This document shows, piece by piece, positions 11,243 to 23,200 of a stretch of 64,000 bases of DNA (the first letter of the stretch is position 1; each line of letters opens with the position of its first letter). The translations under genes were made by a program, and so were the position numbers. This stretch comes from Leptasterias polaris. Its lineage: Eukaryota > Echinodermata > Asteroidea > Forcipulatida > Asteriidae. Location of the stretch: positions 434,001-498,000 of the forward strand of contig JAZGTN010000028.1 in assembly GCA_037783415.1 (NCBI GenBank), in the 5' to 3' direction. A model generated the notes under the pieces. It ran no database searches. It saw nothing but the letters and a program-made list of their open reading frames with translations, and was not told the DNA's origin.

Positions 11243-14200
11243 GTAAGTTAACAATCATTTAGACTGGTCTCCTGTCTTTATCCCTTGTCTTACAAACCGA
11301 ACAGTTTCAATAGATAGACATGCAATAATGTATAATCACCAAACTTATACTACCTGAGTGTGTGTGTAGCATTACTGAATGATAGGTCAAAGGTACATCT
11401 GGAAGGTAACCAGTGGTATCTAAAGGCTGGTATCTGGTATTATTCACGAGCCTCAAACTGTGACGTCAGATGTTCGGGCTCACACTTATTTGAAGTACTC
11501 CTAGTTATAATCGGTAGGTTAGCCTCAAGACCACTCTGCAACCCAGTTCATACTTCACATGAGTACGAATGCAGGAATTTTCAAAGCTGCGAATTACAGA
11601 ATAGCACGCTGCTTGGGATGAACAACTCTTATTCATCTAAAAAAGTTTGTTCAAACTTCTACCATCATTACTTTAGTATACATGCCATATGATATAAAGT
11701 GTTTGCTTCTTGCTGACTTTCTGGTTTTCCCATCACATTAGATTTATTTGCTGCATTTGACACACTAGATGTAGATCATAGTATTTTATTGAATACACTT
11801 AAGTCACGTTTTGGAATTAACGGAACAGCCCTCAACTGGTTTTGTTCATATCTGGCTGACAGATCTCAAAGGGTTTTGATAAATGGTAAACTGTCAAATA
11901 ATTATAAAGTTGAATGAGGAATTCCGCAAGGGTCATGTCTAGGCCCCCTACTTTTCATTTTGTATACTAGCCAGTTGTTTGACATTGTCAAAGTTCATCA
12001 TCCACAGATTCACTGCTATTCAGATGATACTCAGTTGTATCTGTCATTCAGTCCTGATGAGGCTGGTAGTCAGGAGACTGCTCTTTCTGCCATGGAGGCT
12101 TGCATTCATGATGTTCGACAATGGCTGCTTGCTAATGGGTTATTTTTAAATGACAATAAAACAGAATTCTTGATAATCGGTACCCGTCAGCAACTATCTA
12201 AAGTTACATTGGATGGTATTCAGGTTGGGCAGTCAATTGTATCACCTGTTTCCCTTGCCCGGAACCTAGGTGCATGGTTTGATGCCAATATCTCAATGAA
12301 AACTCATGTTACTAAAGTTTGCGGAAGTGCGTTTTATTATTTGCATAACATTAGGCGCATAAGAAAATATTTGTCTAAGGAATGTACTGAGACACTGATT
12401 CATGCATTTATCTCTAGTAGACTGGATTATTGTAACAGTCTGTTTTATGGCCTACCTAACACTAAGATTAAACAACTCCAGAGAGTGCAAAATGCTTGTG
12501 CCAAGCTTGTCTGTAATGCATTCAAGTTTTGTCACATTACGCCATTATTTATGGATTTACATTGGCTCCCTGTTTGGTTTAGAATTGAATTAAAAATTTT
12601 AATGATTACTTACAAAATTCTACATAGTCTAGCCCCACAGTATTTAAGTCAGCTTGTTTCTGTCAAGTCCCAGTCTCGTTACTGCCTTCGCAGTTCTGGT
12701 GACGGTATTTTTCTTAACCACCCTGTTGGTGGTAGAAAGGCTGCTCTTGGGGATCAAGCCTTTGAAAATAGTGCAACGCACCTCTGGAACAAACTTCCAC
12801 TTCATATTAGGAACGCTGATAGCCTTGATGTTTTTAAATCTGTTCTGAAGATTTATCTTTTTAAAGAAGCTTTTTACTAAATGTGCTTTTATTGTTCCTC
12901 TCCTAATTACATTTTGGTTTCTACTGTCTTTATGTTGATGCATTTTTACTCTTTGGGAAGTTCTGTAAGGGTCTTGTGCTATCATTTTTATGGATTGTAG
13001 TATTTCCTCCCTTTTACCAGTTTTTAACTTTTTAATCTTTGTCTAATTATTTTGTTATGTGCTTGTGTACATTTTATGGAATGGGCGCAATATAAATGAA
13101 TAAATTATTATTATTATTGCTATTAATCACTTAGAACCGGAAATTCAACACATTTTACTTGTTCAATCATGGGATTACATTTTTCAGAATGTCAAAAAAA
13201 AGTTGGATTTGAGGGTATCGTTTAACCAAGTAAAGACAACTAACATTCTCACAACATGCACCAGAATTCCTATTCCATATTTGAGAAAATTAGGATTTTG
13301 TTTGACAAAAAAAACACTAATCGGCCATAGCATGCTGGATTCTCAGATTTACCTTTCATGCCAAATACATGGGTGGCAGCTTATCAATCTCTCGTAATCC
13401 TTGTTTGTCCAACAAAAGGACTAAAGTCTGGAATTAGGGATTAGTCAATAATCTTTGGAAATTAGTCAATAATCAATTAGTCAATAATCTTTGGAAATGT
13501 TGAGATTTTGAGCATGAACTCCAGTATCTTTTTTGATAATAGAAATAATAATGACCACTTGTAAAGCGCTGTTGTCCGTCAGGCATGACGCTCATGTCCC
13601 TCTTTGTTGCCATGTGGAAATGAAGCATGAATGGTGGTAGTTCATGCACGCAACACAGTGGAATGTCCAGGCATGTTTACAAGTCTGGACCCACCTGGAC
13701 TTGTTTTTAAAACAGTTTTTTTCCCAGACTTCCCTTTGCCAGGTTTGGTCTTCGTAAAGTTTTGCTTGTATACTGTTCTTGTCTTCCAGCAATAACTGGT
13801 TAAAATGCACATCCATGAATTCTATACCTAGTTCAGCAAAATCAGTTTTGTTTGTAGCTACCAAACTGACGATTTACGCACCCCTTTAGGTACATTTGTT
13901 ATTCAATATCAAACAAATTAAAAAAACATGTACATCATAAACACAAATAAAGATGCACTTGAGTTAATACTTTGTTGTTTTCATATTCTCCAGGCATTAT
14001 TGTCACAATGGTCGTTGTAATATCTGCTCAGCGTGTCGAGATCCTTACATAATGGCTGAGCAGGGGGAAACTGAGTTGGTCATTATCGCGGAGTGCAGAA
14101 ACAAAGGATCTTGTCCCAATTCCTGTGATACCAACACCTGGCCAAACATTCCAAAGGGGAATCTCACACTGTGCTTCTGTGTCGATGTAGTACCGCCTAC

Positions 14201-17200
14201 ACCCACAGGTATGTAAACAAATGGTGCCGGGCAGCAGGGTGTAAGGTTCTCCAACCTTCTGCTGTACAAAATGTTGTTCCAGATTGTAAGAAATCAAATG
14301 GATTCTTTAAAAAATTTGCATAATTGTTGTTGATGATAATGAATACATACATACAAAGCACTGGTATCTTCAACAAGATGGTCGCTCATTATTTTTTACC
14401 CAGTCAGTTTCCCTGGTGGTTTATTGCTTGAAATTTGAAATGAAAAGTTACATCCCCTTGAGGTGATCCCTCTCATGCTGGTTCCCAGGTTGTATCGTAC
14501 ACTTTTGTGGTCCCTGGCTAAATGGCAGTTACACTACAGGTTGATGGCTTCTGAATGGTACCCCCCGAACAAAGATATTGACCAAATAGGGAGACAGCCA
14601 ATATTAGTGCTATATAGCTCAGTTGGTAGAGAACCTGCACGTTAATCTGAAGTTGGCAGGTTCAAATCTAGCACTAGTCAATGTTTCTTTGTTTAACCCA
14701 ATTTGTTTAATGATAGCTATGCAGTTCTATGGATTAAGAGACCCATTTTATATAGTACCTTGTAAGGTTTTTACAAGGTACTGCAGTTTATTCTGCCGAC
14801 AACATGCCAAAAAAACAGACCAACTAACCCCTTCACTTAGCGCTAAGTGTACTGGACAGGACTAATGACCTTGCGTGTCATCTGAAGCAATTAATGGTTA
14901 AGGTGTCTCAAACCCACACTCTTCTGATCAGAACAGCAGAATTTAAGTCCAGTACGTTGGATTGCTCAGCCATGATGCACCAAAACTGTTATACTTGTTG
15001 CTAGAATTGCTCCAAAGACATACAATAACTAGGTCTTATATAGCGCATTTTACAATGACGTATCAATGTGCTTTAGATAGTTCCCTGGCCAATAACATTC
15101 ATGTAATCTTTCTCAGTTCCCTGGGGAGTATACAGCCCGAGCTGCTGTGGCGCTTCGAAAGCTTTTTCAAACACAATATCAACCACTACCCTCGCAGGTA
15201 CCAACTTTATACCCCTGGGTGAAGAGAAGCAATTATTGTACATGTAGTAAAGCATCTTGCTCTAGGACACAAGTGTCATGACTGGGATTCGAACCCACAC
15301 CATGTTGACTTAAAGGGTGTTTGTAACATTGGTAAAAAGTAAAAATATAAATGTTCACAGATTCACACATTACTTACGTGGTATAAAGATGGTCATGGTG
15401 GGATACTCTCTTTGAAATATTTTTGCTTTAAATGCTATAGTTTTCGAGAAATGAGTAAAACAATTAGTTTTGATCTCATGAGTCGAAAACTCAATGTTTG
15501 AAAACAGTGAAAACACTTAAGGTTTTTCCCCACTTTTTCTGGTGATTGCAATGACCGATTGAGCTTAAACTTTCACAGGTTTTTTGTTTCATGTATATGT
15601 TGGGATACACCAAGTGAGGATACTGGTCTTTGACATTTACCAAAAGTATAAACTCCCTTTAACCACCAGAACTGGAGTCCGATGCACTAGACCACTCTTT
15701 GCCCTGACATGCTCAGCAAATTAAGTTTTTATCACTATTTGCTGCTTAAGAAGCTCCATTATATTGTTCCTTGTCTTCCCATTTGTCTTTGTATTTGTTA
15801 TCACAGTGCCTCCAACTATTGCCTGCAAGGTTGGATGTAAACATGGAGGATGTGTCGAGACTGGTGAATGCAAGTAAGTATTAGCACAGAAACCATCCCC
15901 AAAACAAATTTATTGTGGTTTTTGAAAGTAAAACAAAAAATGGTACTACTGTTGGAATTCAGTTTTCTGGCTGCTCGGAACAATATGCATGTAGATAACT
16001 GTAAATCAATAGACCACTCAGTACAAAAAATAAAAGCATCATTCACAAAACAATTTGTGACATATGGCATCCTTCCCCCCCCCCCCCCCCCCCCCCTGCA
16101 ACCTTTCCTATGTTGTACTTGTAGATAACAACATCAAACAATCTAAGATATCTCAGCAGAATTTGTAAACATCTCTCGTAACAAGCAACAGAGCAGGTGG
16201 TACATGCTATAAACCTCTCACTTTGACATGTGTAACTCTCTTCTCTTTGGCATTCTTTTCAACAACAATTGAACAAAGTCCAACGTAGACAAAATACCAC
16301 AGCAAGCTTTCTTACAAACACCAGCCTTCTTAAAATATATAACTCCTGTCCTGCAACACCTCCACTTGTTTCCGATTAAATTTAGAATCGTGTACAAACT
16401 CATTCTTCTCACTTATCACTCTCTGCACAACATCTCTCCTGTATTTATCCACGCTGTTTGCTCCTCACTATTGGCCCTTTTAGTACAGTTCACTATGTCA
16501 GATATTTTGATCCAGCTGGATTTTTGTGCCAAAATGGATTTTATTGGCTAACTTTGTCAATTTTGGGGTGCTGAATTCAAAAAAGTTAGGTACCATTATT
16601 TTTCAATGGCATCTTCAGCCGCCATTTTGAATTTCAAAATGGCCGCCAAGTACTGTCACGGGAGTATTGGCGCTTTCATCCAAACAGATGCATAAATACA
16701 ATACAAATGGAGCATGAGTCGAGGCTCTTCACACATAGTGGATCCGTGCAAGTAGCGAGTACCAGACGGTGTGGTCTCCGGTCAGCAAATCAACAAATCT
16801 TTGGGGGGATAGATCTTCTCATGTAGCTCATGCTGCCTCTCGTCTGTGGAACAGTTTCTCCATAAATATTTGTTCTAATACACCTCTCAGCTCTTTGGCT
16901 CTCTGGATTACCAGAGCATAATTTCTCCTGCTTGTTAGACTGTACAGGCTTGAGTCTTGAGGGTAGATATTCTTTTTTCAGCTATATAGCTATACTAGGA
17001 TGGTGCAGAAGTGATGTCACAGGCAAGGTTCATACAAAGTAAGGTGAAGAATAAGTGGCCACTGGACAAAAAAGAATGACGAAACAACGGACAATAAACT
17101 TAGAGTGTGTTCCATGTAGTATACTTGCTAATTTCTTTACTTTTTGTACCACCATGAGTGCCTTTTATTAGGTGTGTGTGTGCGCTTTATAAGTATTCAT

Positions 17201-20200
17201 TATTATTTGGTTTTGATTATCCTTTGTCTGAATTTCAGTTGTGATGATGGTTGGTCAGGGGCGTTGTGTGATGAATGCGTCTTAGATCCAGGATGCCAAC
17301 ATGGTCATTGCAATGAGACTGAGAGGTGTATTTGTAATCGGGACTGGGATGGCATTAACTGTGATCAAGGTAATACACTGAATCCCTATTAAGAGACCAG
17401 AATCTCAAACAGTTCTCCTGACGATGACTAGAGCGGGCTAGTGGAAACGCCAAGACCAGGGGTCGAAATTAAACTACATTGCTCACTAGCCGGCAGGGAC
17501 AGTAGAAATAAAAAGTTACTGGCCCACCAGACAATCTGGTGGCCCAACACCATTTTGTATTTTAAAATCAGCAATGAACATAGCGCGAGCGGGGGTCAGT
17601 GCACACATCAGGGGCAAACATTTTGGGGGTCCTGCCTTTTTGAAATTTTTTATTTTTTTATTTTTTTTTATAAAAAAAAAATTAATAAATGTTCGCCCGA
17701 CTTTGTTTTCAAGACGACCGTCCGGGCTTTTAAAAAAGATGGTTGCCAGCCCCTTTTCTTGTGTGCTTTTTCGGTGTACTAAAGTCAAAAAATACGATCT
17801 TAATTATTTTATATAAAAAATATAAAAAAATCGCCAGAGATCGTCAAAATGGTGCCCTTTATATGACGACATCGGATGGGGAAGCAAAAACATTTGAGGT
17901 AATCCTTTTCTTAAAAAAAATGTTATTAACCCCTGGGCCCCGACACTATCTAAGGAGAATGATTGACATCCATTTCGGTCAAAACAACCTTACTGTAAGC
18001 TAATTCAAAACCTACCATTTGTTATACATATTGCTTTGTGCGTCGCGCCAAAAACATCAGAGAGATATGCCGCACAGTGTGGGGTTTTAGAAAGCTGGAT
18101 ATGCGTTGCAATTGTTGGTGATCGGATACACACGTGCACAAACTTTTGAAAACGCTAAAAAAAACACATTAAAAAGAATGCGTTTTTGGACGATCTTATC
18201 CCCTAATTTCTGCCCTAAATAATACCTTTTCCATCAGCAATCATTTTCATGGATTCGTGATTAGAGGATCCGTTGTTTAGAACTTCGTTTGCAATAAAAT
18301 CATCGAGATTCAACAATCGGTCGACAACGCACATTGCAAATTCAATGAACAAATTCAATGAGCTTTGTCCCGCATCGCCCTCTATCGGCAAAAGTTGTCA
18401 ATGTTTGAATATCCTTCATCCAAGGCTGTATATTGTACCAATCTGCAGGAGTGCGGCACCACTGTGCGGCAATTCTTTACTCGGCTCGAACGTGTACTGC
18501 GTTGGAGTCTAGCCAAACTCTCTTATGAATATGGTAATTATCAACGGCCATAAACGGCCAATCACAGCGTGTGGAATATTGACTAGCTTGGACTTTGGAC
18601 CTCGCTGTTTTTACGTGCTTGTATGCGCTATGCATGGACTACCGGTCTGCCGGTGTGTGGTGGTGGATGGGCCACCGAACGTTGTGGGGCCCGGGCCGAT
18701 GCACGCGCAGCAGATACTCGGCAGTCAGAAACATGTGGTTGTGTGCATCATGTTTTGAAATAAACGATCGCTCTTCCAATGTTGCGGTTTTGGAAGTCGG
18801 GTTTGGCTCGTCGACTACTCGTTTGATTGTGTTTAGTGCAGGCTAAAAATAGTCCGTTTGTATTTTTTGCGGCCAATTATCTAATTTTTAGCAGGGCGGC
18901 ATTAAACAGACTTTTTTCACTGTCCCACCGGGCTATCGTTTTGGGGGTAATCGGTGGCCCAGAGATAATTTCACTGGTCACGGGCCAGCGGTAATTTCGA
19001 CTCCTGAAGACCAATTAAAGGCACTGTACACGTTTGGTAATTACTGAAAATATATATTAGCATAAAAACTTACTTGGTAACCAGCAACGGAGAGCTGTTG
19101 ATAGTATAAAACGTTGTGAGAAACCACTCCCTCTGAAGTAACGTAGTTTTTGAGAAAGAGGTAACTTCTCACTAAAATAATAAAAGACTTCATGCATGAA
19201 GCCTTTTATTAGCATCTGAAAGCACACAAAATTGTGCAACAAGGGTGTTTTTTTCTTTCTTTATTTTCTTGCAACTTTGATGACCGATTCAGCCCAAATT
19301 TTCACAGGTTTGTTATTTTATGCATATGTTGGGATACACCAAGTGACAATACTGGTCTTTGATAATTACCAAACATGTTCAGGGTTCTGCCCACGGTGGT
19401 CGGTGCCAGAAAACCCGACCGGCACTCATGATTCCCCGACCGGCACTCGCAGAATTTTTTCTTTTTCCGACCACCACACATTTTCCCTTTTTTTTGCCCA
19501 TTTCCTTCAAAATATTTTGAACAACGTGTAAAACAAATTATTTACTAGTAAACAGTTTTATCCAAAGTTTCGAGTAGCCTACTTCTTTGGTTTGAGTCTA
19601 TTTTAATGATCCAGGATCGAGCATTCCTCCCGCCTGTACGATGTATATATCCAACGCACGAAACCCGCATTGATTTTGCAATGGTTTCCAGTCACGCTGA
19701 TTATAGCTTTACGCTTGGAATAACATGATACCAGTTTCATCATGTTGCGAACCCTATTCTACAGCGTTTAATACAACGGAAATGAACTGCAGAGTAAGCA
19801 CCATGCTATAGATGCTGTAAATTGTTTTCCCATGGCGGTAAAGGCGTGCGCGCACTGAGGGCCTACATTCAAGGCACAGCTGCAGGGCGCACGTGTGTAA
19901 CCACTCCGTGCACGATCGAAAGGAAATTGACTTGACTGTACTAGGAAAAAAAAAAATTCCGGCACTAAACAAATCCTGGGCAGAACCCTGCATGTTCAGT
20001 GCCTTTAAGTACTTAGTCCCCTTAATCATAACATGATGTTATATTGCAGGCTGGCATTGTGCATCTGTAATTCATAAGCCAGTGGATGATATTAATTAAC
20101 AGTTAGTCTATTGAGGCCAAGCAGTGCTTAAAGAGTCTGAAGGTTTAAGCCAAGAAGAATTGAGTTCTCTTCTCTTTCTCCAATCTAAATCAATTGTTTA

Positions 20201-23200
20201 TTTTATTAACAATGGCTCTTTGACAATCAGGATGTCAATGATTTTATAAACTTCATAGAGCTGCTAAAGCACAAAAAGCAGCTCAGCATAAAACAATTTT
20301 ACTTACCAGAATAAGGTTACCGGCCATAATACCATTCCACATGTACCGTCTGGTTTCCTGCTAATTTTTGCTGAGCTGCAAGCAATAAACACAAGAAGTT
20401 TTACCAATTGTGATGCAGGAGATTTCTAATGACATAAACCTTTAGGTATAGGGAAAACTGACTGGGTAAAAAGTCACATCCCCTTAAGGCAATCCCTCTG
20501 CTGCCACTTCCAAGGTTGTATCCTAAACTTGGGTGTGATCTCTGGCTATACGGCAGTTTCTGACTGGCACCCTCGAACAAAGAAATTGACAAAATAGGTA
20601 GACCACCAACATAAGAGATAGATAGCTCAGTTAGTAATTTTGTTTTGGTTCAACCCCAAATTTTGCAAGAAATTTCTCCTGGCTTTCACAATTTGCATGA
20701 GATATGCACCAGGCTTAGCAATTTCTCTTTTCCTGTTGACAGATGTGAGTTATTGTTTCATGAATCAGCCCTGCCTGAATAAAGGACGATGTGAGAATGA
20801 CGGGAATGGAGGATATACTTGCACATGCTCAGAGGGTTTTATTGGATCAGTCTGTGAAAATGGTAAGTCAATAAATATTGTATACTGCACATTGAGGGCA
20901 GTTCATTTGTGTAGGGTTCGCACATGATGGTTGAGGGAGCACCAGTGTTGTCTGGACAGATCAAAACCAGGAGCTTCTATTTCTATAATGGGATCAGCAA
21001 ATAGATGACCATTAGCGTCTTGTCTCCAACGACTAAATATCATGCCTGATTGGAAGGAGGCAAAACCAGGAGCTTCTATTTCTATAATGGGATCAGCAAA
21101 TAGATGACCATTAACATCTTGTCTCCAAGGGTAAATGGTAATTATCATGTCTGATTGGAAGGAGACAAAACCTCATCTCTTAAAAGAAAGATAGAATGTT
21201 TAATTGAACCTACAGGTTTAGAATAACATTAACATTCTCCGACCTCCAAACTTGTTGTTTTCCTGTGTTATTAGAAACGAGTCTTCACCGTTGTGAGAGA
21301 GTCTGCCCGAGTAATGGCTCGTGCATTAAGACAGAGTCTGCTGGGATCTACCAGTGCCATTGTCAGGAAGGATACACAGGGGCTGATTGTACACAACCGA
21401 TTAATAGTGAGTATCTAGGGGGGAGGAGGAGATCAAAGGTCAATGAGGCTGAACAGGTGGTTTAGGTTGCCACTGCCTGTTAGTTTACTGACAAAAATAA
21501 TCACAAAAGTATTGGGGAAAAGTGCTAAATGTTGTTATGAAAGCAACTTTGATTCATAAAAATGAACAGAAGATAGCTTGAGAAATCCAATGACATTTCT
21601 CTTCAGCATTTCTGTTATTTGACACCACCAGTGGCCTGTGGTCCAGGATCACTGGCCTTGGGGAAGTGGAGTCCAGGGTGAATGTTTGTATTAAAATTAT
21701 TTTACTGAAAACAACTGATAAGAGTCACAGTGAAACTGGTGAGTAGAGCTCAGACATTTTGGCTGATTGGGACCTACTTTAATCTGTATTCCAGACCTGC
21801 CAACCTGTACGCATTTTGCGTACCATGCACGCATTTTCACATCTGAGTACGGTGGTACGAAATATATGCAGAAAGTACGCAAAAGACGCAAAATCTAAAT
21901 CGCGTGTGTTAAAAACTGCAGCACGAACGGACAATTTTGTTCTCAATTTATTCAACTGTCATTCGTTCGACCCCAAGTGCAAAAACAACCGAACAAAGAC
22001 ACCCTGCATCTGAGTGATTATTATGCACTTCGATAAAAAAGAGGTTGTGCCTAGAAATATATTTTAAATTCTTACTCCCGCTGGAAAACTAATAAACCAA
22101 TGCGTAACAAAGGGGGTGGGAATGGCGCAATCCAGTTTCGGTCAATCTGGTACAGTACATTGTATGGCCGTATGCATGGATGTACAAGCACACAACGCAC
22201 GTGTTCGGCATCGCCGTGTGAATAACATGGACGCCGATCGAAGTGTCAGATTTATACATCGTTTCTGGTAGTTTTACTTTTATTAGGGGAGAATAGTGGG
22301 AATTTAATGGCCTGTGATCTTTTTATAAGAGAAACAAATGATGAATTGAAGTGGAACTGAAAAATTCTACGGTAGGCTTTCGTTTGTCCGTTTACTGGGC
22401 AACCAAAGAAAAGATGGAACGTTTCGCATTTTTATTGTCAAGTTATTTGCATGCCGAGTAAGTTACTAAGAATTTAGGAACATTGTTCAACAGTGCTTTT
22501 CATAGAAATTAATAAATGTTATTGGAATAGAAATCAGTCAAAATGGGCTCACCGCCCGTAGGGAAACCTCTGGCCATTTTTTTTTAATATAATTTTTTTT
22601 TATTTTGCTTACAACTTTTTGCCACTTGAGTTTACCATCTATGATCTAGGCAATTGGAACATACAGTCGAACTCGTTATTTATTTTTTCTGATTGGGCTT
22701 CTGGGTTATCGTAGTGCACAGGCTTCTGGTTTTAATGCCGCCGCGCTAATGTGGTACTCAAAAAAAAATTACAAGGTTGGCAGGTCTGGTATTCCGATTC
22801 TTTTCCCTCATTAAAATCTGCAAAATTGTTATTAAACAGCACAAGAAGTCTGTAAAACCTCTACCATTGTACTCAATGGAATTGTCCTACTTGTCTACAA
22901 GGGCCACTCTTGAATGGGTCATAACAACGTTCGAGCACAAACAGGACTTGTACTTGTGTGGCGAGCATGCTGAGATTGAAGAAATATAAAGTATTTAATT
23001 GATTTGTATTACATTTTGTTTCATTTACTTTGGTTGTGAAGCCAAGGACTCTCAGAAAAGTGAACTTAATCACTATACAAGCCAAGAACCCAATGGGGAG
23101 AAGACAAAGAAGAAAGTTTCAGTTTTAGATGTGTGAGGAAAACCCCAGAGAATTATTCCAGGGAAAACCAACATAATCAAAATAATACTTTGATTCAATC

